Notes: generated by a model from the sequence alone, not told the origin. 9,664 nt of DNA from Thermococcus sp. (GCA_027001105.1 JALTMZ010000217.1:1-9664), one strand, 5' to 3'. Counted from the first letter of the stretch, positions 1-6,323 are shown. Program-made: numbers and translations.

Positions 1-227
1 CATCTGATATCTTCCTTGAAGATCTTATCAACAGTTTTTGAAACTTTCTCAAACTGCTTTGATGCCCCCACTTCTTTTTCAAATTTTCCTTGTTTTTCTG
101 CCATCTTTGCTGTTCTCTTCCATACTTCAAGCTTTGCTTTAACCTTCCTTAAGTCATAGCCACAAATAGGGCAGAAATCAAACTCCTCATCAACTTCTGT
201 ACCGCATTTGGGACTTGATTTACATTT
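1..227 (-). pseudogene. Zinc-ribbon protein, 5' end degenerate or frameshifted, 3' end outside window
   Basis: The minus strand is open from 227 to the window edge. It reads KCGTEVDEEFDFCPICGYDLRK, which is the end of one zinc knuckle and a complete second CPIC knuckle, then a basic, helical linker ending FKEDIR at positions 20-3. No ATG, GTG or TTG lies in frame before the zinc ribbon; the first in-frame ATG (104-102) would discard it. The residues before KCG read SSP where a CP is normally found, so the first knuckle lacks its usual leading Cys. An out-of-frame ATG at 225-223 sits about 20 bp after a TATA-like box but is followed directly by TAA. I infer small indels at the 5' end (mutation or sequence error). 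Its linker resembles that of the divergent gene at 410, including the EDIR motif, so the two look like paralogues. Function is unknown; zinc ribbons commonly bind nucleic acid or protein. Confidence 0.5.
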
Positions 228-240
228 TTATAATATTACC

Positions 241-249
241 TTTATATAG
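241..249 (-). promoter_or_regulatory. Possible TATA box for the leftward zinc-ribbon gene
   Basis: On the minus strand this reads CTATATAAA, about 20 bp before the ATG at 225-223. The spacing would suit a leaderless or nearly leaderless transcript. The box is nearly symmetrical and AT-rich, so its orientation is uncertain. Confidence 0.3.
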
Positions 250-310
250 TTAAAAATTTCTAAACAAGAAGTTTTACAATATTTGTTAATAACTTTTGGA
301 TTATGTAAAA

Positions 311-317
311 TTTATTA
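311..317 (+). promoter_or_regulatory. Possible TATA box for the zinc-ribbon operon at 410
   Basis: TTTATTA preceded by an A-rich stretch. The usual archaeal spacing would place the transcription start near 338-342, which gives a leader of about 70 nt that contains the whole hairpin at 349-397. The match to the consensus is only moderate. Confidence 0.3.
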
Positions 318-348
318 GGGCGTAAGCTGTTAGTCAACCATTGAATAA

Positions 349-397
349 CCACCATAATGAGTCGAAGCCTCTTCTGAGGTTTTCGGCTCATTAGTGG
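349..397 (+). promoter_or_regulatory. Long leader hairpin reaching into the ribosome binding site of the gene at 410
   Basis: Read directly: CCAC (349-352) pairs with GTGG (394-397); TAATGAG (355-361) pairs with CTCATTA (387-393); a U-G wobble at 362/386; CGAA (363-366) pairs with TTCG (382-385); a G-U at 367/381; CCTC (368-371) pairs with GAGG (376-379). The loop is TTCT (372-375), with a bulged T at 380 and a CA bulge at 353-354. That is about 21 pairs. The distal strand ends inside the GGAGG (396-400), which lies 9 nt before ATG 410, so folding could mask the ribosome binding site. No T-run follows, so it does not look like a terminator. A structured leader or a protein-binding site is an inference. 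Confidence 0.55.
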
Positions 398-400
398 AGG
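396..400 (+). promoter_or_regulatory. Ribosome binding site GGAGG
   Basis: A perfect GGAGG lies 9 nt before ATG 410 and supports that start. Its first two bases are paired in the upstream hairpin. Confidence 0.7.
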
Positions 401-409
401 AAACAGAAG

Positions 410-652
410 ATGTCCCACAATTTTAAATTTTGCCCATACTGTGGAGGAGAACTTAGAGGAGACTTTAGGTTCTGTCCATACTGTGGAGCATCCCTTGAAA
501 TTGGGAAAGAACCTAAGAGAGAAGAATTTTCAAATGAACAACCTAAAGTAGAGCCAAAAATAGTTCCTCAAACTGCAATAGAAACTCCAAAGCCAGGAAA
601 AAAAGAAAATGAAAAATTCGAGAGAGAATTCTCGTTGGAAGATATCCGGTAG
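410..652 (+). CDS. Double zinc-ribbon protein, N-terminal part of a frameshifted gene
   Basis: The 80-residue product has two CPYC knuckles (C8/C11 and C22/C25), i.e. a double zinc ribbon in which the four Cys probably bind one zinc. A Lys/Glu/Pro-rich flexible linker follows (about residues 32-70), ending FSLEDIR. It then stops at TAG 650-652. In the -1 frame the reading continues without break (VGKLTSKEHKYKVHVV) into the next ORF, which is open from 613, so a single lost base near 640-650 would explain the split. Repaired, the protein would be about 341 residues. The start is ATG 410, with GGAGG 9 nt upstream. Zinc ribbon plus linker plus globular domain is a frequent layout for archaeal proteins of unknown role. 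No slippery heptamer is visible at the junction, which argues against programmed frameshifting. A true short protein is possible but less likely. Confidence 0.7.
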   Translation: MSHNFKFCPYCGGELRGDFRFCPYCGASLEIGKEPKREEFSNEQPKVEPKIVPQTAIETPKPGKKENEKFEREFSLEDIR

Positions 653-684
653 GAAAGCTTACTTCAAAAGAGCACAAATACAAG

Positions 685-1434
685 GTGCATGTAGTAGGTG
701 TCAGCAAAAAGAAGTTCTCAAAAGAACTCGTCTTTGACGGCTCTAAGGGAACAAAGTTTGGAAAGCTAAAGCTTGAAGAGGCATTGGAACTCTTTGAGAA
801 AATACCAAAAACCTATCCAAGGCCTCTCTCTGAAGAAGATAACCCAATAGTTTTCGACATTGGAGCTCTTAAGATAATCGTTCGACCTGTAGATGAACCA
901 AGAAAATATAGAATTACAGGCATGGCGGTACTTTCAGGCACTCTAATTGGCTTTACAATACTGGAGAGAGCCACGTATGAAGAGGCTATTGAGATGATAA
1001 AGCGGTTCTATCAGGAAGAAGACTTTCTCAAAAATGCCTATAGAGCCAAGGAAAAGTACTTAGAAACCAAAGAAGTTGCGGAAGGAAAGTACATTTTAAA
1101 GATACCGGGAGTGTTTAAACGGTATGATACGGATAAGAGAGTGGTTTCAGTTCTCTATCTAACCAGCAAAGGTTTCCACTTCTATGCCCATGACGGAATG
1201 TACTACTCCATGGAAATGCCAGAGGATTTGCCGTACTTCACCAGAGAAGGCATACAGCGGATCAAGTTCAACAAGAAATACACGGAGATGGAAGTTACAT
1301 ACGTTGATCCCAAAGGTAAGAAGGGGACATTTAACTTTGACTTTCTACTGCCAGAAGAGGGAATGGGGTACTATCAGGTGCTCTCATCTGAATTCCCGGG
1401 AAAAGTTAAAGTTGGCGGAGGTTGGTTCGGATGA
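685..1434 (+). CDS. Unrecognised globular domain, C-terminal part of the frameshifted zinc-ribbon gene
   Basis: This frame is open from 613 to 1434. GTG 685 is the first formal start codon, but no ribosome binding site precedes it, and the coding-like residues upstream (VGKLTSKEHKYK) favour continuation from the zinc-ribbon ORF through a -1 frameshift. The 249 residues contain no transmembrane segment. They alternate beta-rich, charged stretches such as IVFDIGALKIIVRPVDEP, a helical segment (about 107-127) and a Tyr-rich region (about 150-185), and end in a glycine-rich tail GGGWFG. I do not recognise the family and see no catalytic motif. The stop codon overlaps the start of the next gene (ATGA at 1431-1434), which indicates translational coupling with the small membrane protein; a soluble zinc-binding protein working with a membrane partner is an inference. 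Confidence 0.65.
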   Translation: MHVVGVSKKKFSKELVFDGSKGTKFGKLKLEEALELFEKIPKTYPRPLSEEDNPIVFDIGALKIIVRPVDEPRKYRITGMAVLSGTLIGFTILERATYEEAIEMIKRFYQEEDFLKNAYRAKEKYLETKEVAEGKYILKIPGVFKRYDTDKRVVSVLYLTSKGFHFYAHDGMYYSMEMPEDLPYFTREGIQRIKFNKKYTEMEVTYVDPKGKKGTFNFDFLLPEEGMGYYQVLSSEFPGKVKVGGGWFG

Positions 1435-1700
1435 GCAGGTTGGCTTATGTGGGTGCTGCTATGCCCGGACTAGGCTTAATGATAAGAGCTTGGGGACAAA
1501 AAATTGTATGGGAAAAGGAGATATGTACAGGAATACCGTGCTATGCAATCATCATTGGATATATAATTGTTTTGATTGGTGGGATCATCTGGGTTGCTGA
1601 TTTGAAGTTCAACACACCCAGTAACGAGTTCAGAAGAACATTCTTGATATCATTTGGAATATTATTCTTGGTTGGCTTCTTAGCAATCGCTCTCGTTTAA
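1431..1700 (+). CDS. Small membrane protein of unknown function
   Basis: 89 residues from ATG 1431. A TTG at 1422 in the same frame is possible, but the ATG overlaps the preceding stop as ATGA, the usual arrangement for coupled archaeal genes. There are two clear transmembrane helices: one around CYAIIIGYIIVLIGGIIWVA (about residues 38-57) and one at the C-terminus (LISFGILFLVGFLAIALV), with a short loop containing NEFRR between them. The N-terminal stretch (AYVGAAMPGLGLMIRAW) is moderately hydrophobic and may be a third, weaker membrane segment. A Cys pair (about 33 and 38) sits just before the first clear helix. There is no signal-peptide cleavage site and no recognised family. T-rich runs follow the stop. 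Confidence 0.7.
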   Translation: MSRLAYVGAAMPGLGLMIRAWGQKIVWEKEICTGIPCYAIIIGYIIVLIGGIIWVADLKFNTPSNEFRRTFLISFGILFLVGFLAIALV

Positions 1701-1705
1701 CTTCA

Positions 1706-1733
1706 TTTTTTACTTACTTCAGCCTAACTTTTT
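1706..1733 (+). terminator. Oligo-T terminator of the zinc-ribbon operon
   Basis: A T6 run (1706-1711) begins 5 bp after the stop codon and a T5 run (1729-1733) follows, with no strong stem. Archaeal RNA polymerase terminates at such U-runs without needing a hairpin. The next gene has its own promoter. Confidence 0.45.
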
Positions 1734-1824
1734 ACAGAAGGTTCTTCCACTTCTCACAAGCTGAAAACCAAAAGGCCCTGTCTATTGAGTAGTCGCTCTT
1801 TGACACAGTGCTTGTACAAGAAGA

Positions 1825-1831
1825 TTTTTAT
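1825..1831 (+). promoter_or_regulatory. TATA box for the MFS operon
   Basis: TTTTTAT preceded by the purine-rich AAGA (possible BRE). Its centre is about 28 bp before ATG 1856, which fits a leaderless or very short-leader transcript and argues for ATG 1856 over the upstream GTG 1808. Confidence 0.45.
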
Positions 1832-1855
1832 CCATTAATACCAAAAGCTTCTTTC

Positions 1856-2965
1856 ATGAAAAAACTGTATCTCATAATGATCGCAGGGTTCTTCGCAATA
1901 CTCAGCTCAACTATGAGCAAATCCCCTACATTACCGCTCTATGCACAAAGTTTGGGGCTAACAAAAGGAGAAATTGGATTAATAGCTTCGGCATCAACGG
2001 TAACAGGAATTTTTGCTAACTTTGCTTCAGGTTTTCTAAGCGATATCTATGGGAGAAAAAAGCTGCTGAAAATTAGTGGATTTGTCTTCTTGAGCGCTCC
2101 CGTTCTGTATTTCTTAGCAAAAGATGCTTTAACCTTGGCTTTGGTTAGAGCGTATTATGGAATAGCAACTGCCATTTTCGTTCCCGTTTCATTGGCATTG
2201 ATAAGCGACCTGTTTCCAGAGAAGAAAGGAACATTTATGGGGCTTCTGAGTTCTTCAACTTTAGTTGGAAGGGCTTTGGCACCTCTCTTGGCTGGAACTC
2301 TCATTTATTTTGTTAATTTTTGGATTGTTTTTCTTCTTTGCTCCTTCTTCGGCTCCATAGTCTTTGCCTTAACCTTCACATTTCCAGAGACAGGAAAAGA
2401 AATGAAAAAATTTGAGTTTTCCTTCAGTTCTGACCTGCTCCTATTGGGAATTTTGGATGCTTCAGTTTACATGGCGTACCAGAGTATTGAAACGTTTCTA
2501 CCCCTCTTCTACTTCCTCGAAGATAAGGCTTGGCTCTCTGGGCTAATCCTGACGGTGGAAGTTTCAATAATGGCAATTGTAAAGCCTTATGCCGGCTATT
2601 TAAGCGACAAAATTGGGAGAATAAAGCCAATAATCTTTGGTATGGGATTGGTAAGCTCAGCAATGTTGATCTTTGCATTTTCAAGATCCTTACCTTTGGT
2701 AATCCTTGGGGCTGTGCTGTTTTCACTTGGCGCTTCAATAAGCGAAGCCTCAACAAAGCCTTTAGCAACAGAAATCTCAAAGCTCAAAGGTACAGCCTTG
2801 GGTTTTTTGGAGAGCATAAAAGACATTGGACAAGCTTTGGGGCCGATAATAGTTGGATTCCTTGGATTCAAGCTGGGCTTTGCTTTCGTGGGCATTTTTG
2901 GAGCCTCAGCTCTGGGAGCTTTCATCTTAAAGTTTAAATCGATAAAAGCAGAAAAGCTACCATGA
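1856..2965 (+). CDS. Major facilitator superfamily transporter (12-TM, efflux type)
   Basis: A 369-residue polytopic membrane protein with about 12 hydrophobic helices, the usual MFS size. The diagnostic loop motif A occurs twice: GFLSDIYGRKK between helices 2 and 3 (about residues 59-69) and GYLSDKIGRIK between helices 8 and 9 (about 247-257). A motif-C-like glycine-rich stretch, GQALGPIIVG, lies in the C-terminal half. The N-terminal segment SKSPTLPLYAQSLGLTKGEIG is typical of drug or metabolite efflux MFS proteins; the substrate cannot be read from sequence. A GTG at 1808 extends the frame by 16 residues, but these are not membrane-like and overlap the TATA box, and the MKKLYLIMIAGFF start at 1856 begins helix 1 directly. 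The stop overlaps the start of the next gene (ATGA at 2962-2965), so transporter and hydrolase are translationally coupled. A role in exporting or processing a shared substrate is an inference. Confidence 0.88.
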   Translation: MKKLYLIMIAGFFAILSSTMSKSPTLPLYAQSLGLTKGEIGLIASASTVTGIFANFASGFLSDIYGRKKLLKISGFVFLSAPVLYFLAKDALTLALVRAYYGIATAIFVPVSLALISDLFPEKKGTFMGLLSSSTLVGRALAPLLAGTLIYFVNFWIVFLLCSFFGSIVFALTFTFPETGKEMKKFEFSFSSDLLLLGILDASVYMAYQSIETFLPLFYFLEDKAWLSGLILTVEVSIMAIVKPYAGYLSDKIGRIKPIIFGMGLVSSAMLIFAFSRSLPLVILGAVLFSLGASISEASTKPLATEISKLKGTALGFLESIKDIGQALGPIIVGFLGFKLGFAFVGIFGASALGAFILKFKSIKAEKLP

Positions 2966-4011
2966 AGCTATCGTTTAAGCCTGTGTGGTTTGACTCCTTA
3001 GGAGCTAAAAGTTCATGTGTGTTTGTTAAGACATCTGATATATCAATCCTAATTGACCCAGGAATTGCCATTATGCAACCAAGCTTTCCTGCAAGTGAAG
3101 AGGAAAAGATCAGATGGCTGATTAAAGGAGAAAGAAAAATAATAAAAGCGAGTAAAAGAGCAGATGTTATTGTAGTTTCTCATTATCACTATGACCACTA
3201 TTTCCCAGATAATATGGAGGTTTATGAAGGAAAGATACTCTTAGCGAAGAACCCAAACAGCTACATAAATGATTCCCAAAGGAAAAGAGCTGAGTATTTT
3301 TATTCAAATCTTTACCATTACTTTGGAGAGATAATCCTCGAAAATGTTTTGGCAAAACCAGAGACAAAAGAATATCCGAACCCTATAAAAGAGCTCCCAA
3401 TTGCATCTTCAAAGAACTTTGGAGAGTATAGCAAGAGAAGGAAACAATTGCTCGAGAAAGGGTTTAAGTGGTTTAAAAATAGAGCCAAGAAATGGAACTC
3501 CACTCCAAGAATCCCGGAAATGACATTTAAAGATCTAAAAGTTTTCTTCGCTGATGGAAAGGAGTTTCGCTTTGGAGACACAAAAATTAAATTTACAAAG
3601 CCTCTCTTTCATGGAATTGAGTTTTCAAGAGTTGGATGGATAATTTCAACTATTGTTGAGCACGATGAAGAGAAATTAATCCATTCAAGCGATTTAAACG
3701 GCCCAATAATAGAGGACTATGCGGAATGGATAATTAAAGAAAACCCAAATGTTCTCATTTTAGATGGTCCTATGACATATATGCTTGGCTATTTATTGAA
3801 CAAAACAAACCTAAAAAGAGCAATAGGTAATGCCGTTAAAATCGTGAAAGGGATCGACGCTGAAATTATTATCTATGATCACCATTTACCAAGAGAGGTT
3901 CACTTCAAAGAGCATACAAAAGAGGTCTGGGAGACTGCAGAAAAGCTTAATAAAAATCTTTTAACTGCTGCGGAGTTTTTAGGGAAGAAGCCAAAAGTTT
4001 TAGAAATATGA
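2962..4011 (+). CDS. Metallo-beta-lactamase-fold hydrolase, UPF0282/COG2248-like
   Basis: 349 residues. The metal-binding signature HYHYDH (H74, H76, D78, H79) follows a beta strand (ADVIVVS). Further candidate ligands are H217 (LFHG), D244 (HSSDLNGP) and the late DHH cluster (D306-H308). The N-terminus (FDSLGAKSS...ILIDPGIAI) matches my recollection of the archaeal UPF0282 family, which is annotated only as predicted metal-dependent hydrolases. This protein is somewhat longer than I expect for that family (about 300); an insert of charged, basic residues lies around 105-185. No signal peptide or membrane segment is seen, so it is probably cytoplasmic with two metal ions, likely Zn. Start ATG 2962 overlaps the MFS stop, and no separate ribosome binding site is evident, consistent with coupling. 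The biochemical reaction is unknown. It is convergent with the synthetase operon, only 11 bp away. Confidence 0.85.
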   Translation: MKLSFKPVWFDSLGAKSSCVFVKTSDISILIDPGIAIMQPSFPASEEEKIRWLIKGERKIIKASKRADVIVVSHYHYDHYFPDNMEVYEGKILLAKNPNSYINDSQRKRAEYFYSNLYHYFGEIILENVLAKPETKEYPNPIKELPIASSKNFGEYSKRRKQLLEKGFKWFKNRAKKWNSTPRIPEMTFKDLKVFFADGKEFRFGDTKIKFTKPLFHGIEFSRVGWIISTIVEHDEEKLIHSSDLNGPIIEDYAEWIIKENPNVLILDGPMTYMLGYLLNKTNLKRAIGNAVKIVKGIDAEIIIYDHHLPREVHFKEHTKEVWETAEKLNKNLLTAAEFLGKKPKVLEI

Positions 4012-4022
4012 AAAGAGCAAAA
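4010..4022 (-). terminator. Weak T-rich terminator candidate of the synthetase operon
   Basis: On the minus strand, two T4 runs (TTTTGCTCTTTT) lie directly after the beta-subunit stop, in the short gap between convergent genes and over the end of the hydrolase gene. No clear stem was seen, so support is weak. Confidence 0.3.
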
Positions 4023-4730
4023 TCACTTCAAAATTATCCTCGCATCAACTACAACTGCTCCTTCGCCTTCGTTGTAGACAAAGACTGGGTTTAGATCCAT
4101 CTCCTTTATGTAGTCTTTTAGATCGTCAACAAGCTTTGAGACTTTCAACATCATGTCAACCAATGCCTTCATGTCAGCTGGTGGCTCTCCTCTTGCACCA
4201 GCCAGGATTGGATAGCCCTTAATGCTCTTTATCATTGCCCAAGCATCTTTTTCCTCAATTGGAATAATTCTAAATGTAACATCCTTGAGGATTTCGACGA
4301 AGATGCCACCAAGACCGAACATTATTGCATGTCCAAACTGCGGATCTTCAGTTACACCAATGATAACTTCTCTTCCAGGTTTAAGCATTGGAGCAACCAA
4401 AACACCTAAAATCTCTGCATCTGGGCGATATTTTTTGGCATTTTCATGAATTTCCTCCCACTTCTTTTTCAGCTCTTCCTCATTTTTGATGTTCAGGGCA
4501 ATGATTTTTGCGTCACTCTTATGAAGTATCTGTGGTGACATCAGCTTGAGAACAACTGGATAGCCAAGTTCTTTTGCATATTCAAGGGCTTCATCAAGGG
4601 TCTTTGCGAGCTTTTCATCTGGGACAGGCAGTTCATAAGCCTTCAAAACTTGCTTTGCTTCATATTCAACCAAGGCTTTTCTACCTTTGCTCAAAACATC
4701 ATTAATAACTTTCAAAGCTTCATCCTTCAT
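4023..4730 (-). CDS. acdB: ADP-forming acetyl/acyl-CoA synthetase (NDP-forming), beta subunit
   Basis: This is the ATP-grasp subunit of the archaeal enzyme that converts acyl-CoA + ADP + Pi to acid + CoA + ATP, the main substrate-level phosphorylation step of Thermococcales fermentation; it acts in the cytoplasm as an alpha2beta2 complex. The 235 residues carry the QILHKSDAK motif, with His70 matching the phosphate-relay His of the beta subunit of the Pyrococcus enzyme (His71). They also carry the ATP-grasp segment GREVIIGVTEDPQFGHAIMFGLGG (about 119-142) and the C-terminal metal-binding MDLNP...VVVDARIIL. I chose ATG 4730 because GGGGAG lies 7 nt upstream and it aligns the relay His with the known length; a TTG at 4748 adds only six residues and lies inside the alpha gene. 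It starts 4 bp after the alpha stop, so the two are one operon. Which acyl-CoA is preferred cannot be read here. Confidence 0.93.
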   Translation of the reverse strand: MKDEALKVINDVLSKGRKALVEYEAKQVLKAYELPVPDEKLAKTLDEALEYAKELGYPVVLKLMSPQILHKSDAKIIALNIKNEEELKKKWEEIHENAKKYRPDAEILGVLVAPMLKPGREVIIGVTEDPQFGHAIMFGLGGIFVEILKDVTFRIIPIEEKDAWAMIKSIKGYPILAGARGEPPADMKALVDMMLKVSKLVDDLKDYIKEMDLNPVFVYNEGEGAVVVDARIILK

Positions 4731-4734
4731 AAAA

Positions 4735-6156
4735 TCACTCCCCTTCAATCTTCTTCAAATATTTTGCATATTGCACAAGACCAGCCAAAGCCCTAACTCC
4801 CCTTTCAGGTGTTGGATACACTGGAACTCCTTTCTCCTCAAGCAACTTTGCATAATATTCCGTCTTTTTACCACCCATTGCAACTGCCACAATTGGCTTC
4901 TCACTCTTCTTTGCATACTCTGATAGGATCTCAATTATCTCCATCTCATTTAAGAGCGGCACCTGGAAGAGAACTATTACCAGAATAGCGTCAACATTCG
5001 GGTCATTTACAAAGCCCTCAATTGCAATCTTGTATCTTTGAGCGTCTGTGTCACCAACAACGTCAGTTGGGTTACCAGCGACTGCATGCGGTGGGAAGTT
5101 CTCCTTAAGGAACTTGAGAGTCTCTTCGCTGAGCTGCGCCATCTTCAAGCCGAATTTGGCAACTGCATCACTTGCCATGACTCCAGCTCCACCGCCATCA
5201 GTGATTATCCCAATCCTGTCGCCTTTTGGAAGCTTGCACTTTGCAAATGCCTTAGCAACATCAAACATGTGCTCAAAGTCTTCAGCTCTGATTATTCCAG
5301 TCTGCTTGAATACCGCATCGTAAATAACATCCGCACCTGCCAATGAACCAGTGTGTGATGAAGCAGCCTTTGCTCCATACTCGGTTCTTCCACTCTTCAG
5401 TGCAATGACTGGTTTTACTTTTGTTATCCTCTTTGCAGCTTCAATGAACTTTCTACCGTCCTTAACTCCCTCAATGTAGAAGGTAACAACTTTAATTTGG
5501 TCGTCATAAATGAAATAGTCCATCAAATCGGCATCGTCTACATCTATCTTATTTCCATAGCTGACCATTTTTCCGATCCCTATACCAGCCAAAGCAGCCC
5601 AGTCAAGCATTGCTGCTGCGAAAGCTCCGCTTTGAGAAACAAAAGCTATTGGACCGCTCTTTGGTCTGTCCATCTTTTCTTCCGGTAAGAACACAGTGTC
5701 TACACCTGTATCTGGAACATAGACACCAACACAGTTTGGTCCAATAACTCTAATTCCATTTGCCTTTGCTATTTCGTAGATTTCTCTTTCTAATCTCTTT
5801 CCTTCTTCACCAAGCTCTCCAAAGCCCCCCGTGATGATTATAACTGCTTTGATGCCCTTTTCCGCAATGTCCTTCATCGTGGCTGGAACAAATGGTGCAG
5901 GAATAGAAATAACAGCTAAGTCTGTGTCGTCAGGAAGTTCCTTAACGCTCTTATACACCTTATATCCTTCGATTTCATCGAGCTTTGGATTCACAGGATA
6001 AATGTTACCCTTGAAAATTCCCTGCTCCTTATTCCTTTTAAAGTTCTCAAAAATAACATTTCCAACTTTTCCTTTTTTGTTCGTTGCTCCGATGATAGCG
6101 ACTGCCTTTGGTTCAAAAAAAGGCTTTAATTCTTCAACGATTTTTGGCATTTCCAT
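4735..6156 (-). CDS. acdA: ADP-forming acetyl/acyl-CoA synthetase (NDP-forming), alpha subunit
   Basis: 473 residues, about the size of Pyrococcus ADP-forming acetyl-CoA synthetase alpha (about 460). It has an N-terminal Rossmann CoA-binding domain (FFEPKAVAIIGAT at about 13-25, ITGGFGELGEEG at about 108-119, IGPNCVGVY), then two CoA-ligase flavodoxin-like domains. The transiently phosphorylated catalytic His is in SSHTGSLAG (His268 from ATG 6156); GIITDGGGAGVMA and GNPTDVVGD are also typical. The enzyme passes phosphate from acyl-phosphate through this His to the beta-subunit His and then to ADP. The start is ATG 6156, with AAAGGTGAT 4 nt upstream; the GTG at 6165 lies inside that ribosome binding site. 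An operon with the beta gene follows immediately. Several paralogues with different acyl-CoA specificity (acetyl, branched-chain, aryl, succinyl) are known in this order; sequence alone does not settle which this is. A promoter lies about 85 bp upstream. Confidence 0.95.
   Translation of the reverse strand: MEMPKIVEELKPFFEPKAVAIIGATNKKGKVGNVIFENFKRNKEQGIFKGNIYPVNPKLDEIEGYKVYKSVKELPDDTDLAVISIPAPFVPATMKDIAEKGIKAVIIITGGFGELGEEGKRLEREIYEIAKANGIRVIGPNCVGVYVPDTGVDTVFLPEEKMDRPKSGPIAFVSQSGAFAAAMLDWAALAGIGIGKMVSYGNKIDVDDADLMDYFIYDDQIKVVTFYIEGVKDGRKFIEAAKRITKVKPVIALKSGRTEYGAKAASSHTGSLAGADVIYDAVFKQTGIIRAEDFEHMFDVAKAFAKCKLPKGDRIGIITDGGGAGVMASDAVAKFGLKMAQLSEETLKFLKENFPPHAVAGNPTDVVGDTDAQRYKIAIEGFVNDPNVDAILVIVLFQVPLLNEMEIIEILSEYAKKSEKPIVAVAMGGKKTEYYAKLLEEKGVPVYPTPERGVRALAGLVQYAKYLKKIEGE
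4738..4743 (-). promoter_or_regulatory. Ribosome binding site GGGGAG deciding the beta-subunit start
   Basis: GGGGAG, within the last codons of the alpha gene, lies 7 nt before ATG 4730. The alternative TTG 4748 has no such site. Confidence 0.65.
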
Positions 6157-6160
6157 TTCT

Positions 6161-6169
6161 ATCACCTTT
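6161..6169 (-). promoter_or_regulatory. Ribosome binding site AAAGGTGAT deciding the alpha-subunit start
   Basis: AAAGGTGAT precedes ATG 6156 by 4 nt. The competing GTG 6165 overlaps this site and so is an unlikely start. Confidence 0.6.
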
Positions 6170-6238
6170 AGTTAAAAACTTTCGTTGAATAAAGCTCTCT
6201 TTCGAAGCTTTTTCCAATTAACTTTCTTCCTTTCGCTG

Positions 6239-6245
6239 TATAAAA
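6239..6245 (-). promoter_or_regulatory. TATA box for the synthetase operon
   Basis: The minus strand reads AAAACTTTTATAC with core TTTTATA. The expected start is near 6215-6218, giving a leader of about 60 nt to ATG 6156. Two copies of TCATCAA (minus strand; 6271-6277 and 6291-6297) lie just upstream, 20 bp apart, and could be regulator sites. Confidence 0.5.
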
Positions 6246-6323
6246 GTTTTATGTATGTCAAATAGAATCGTTGATGAATTAGAAACTACATTGATGATAG
6301 TAATTTGGAAGAAATGCCCAGAA

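Noticed and set aside
355..393. Hairpin as an intrinsic terminator or transposon end
   Set aside because: No T-run follows on either strand, no transposase or target duplication is visible, and the stem leads directly into a ribosome binding site.
1184..1600. 138-codon ORF on the plus strand bridging the zinc-ribbon and small membrane protein genes
   Set aside because: It is rich in Arg, Thr and Cys with no pattern, and overlaps two better-supported frames; it looks like a shadow.
1808..1855. GTG 1808 as the MFS start
   Set aside because: It would place the TATA-like box inside the gene and adds 16 residues unlike an MFS N-terminus; no ribosome binding site precedes it.
2424..2937. Several long ORFs in other frames inside the MFS gene
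   Set aside because: They lie wholly within a well-supported transporter gene and encode low-plausibility, compositionally odd peptides.
5038..5346. Plus-strand ORFs opposite the synthetase alpha subunit
   Set aside because: They are antisense shadows of a strongly conserved enzyme gene, without initiation signals.
6160..6176. Possible glycolytic-regulator motif TATCAC-N5-GTGATA upstream of the synthetase gene
   Set aside because: Only the first half-site matches; it is the complement of the ribosome binding site GGTGATA, and the second half (GTTAAA) has two mismatches out of six.
6261..6300. Possible C/D box small RNA (two TTGATGA boxes) or degenerate CRISPR repeat ending GAAAC
   Set aside because: No CTGA D boxes follow either TTGATGA, and the 30-nt stretch ending GAAAC occurs once and matches Thermococcales CRISPR repeats only weakly.
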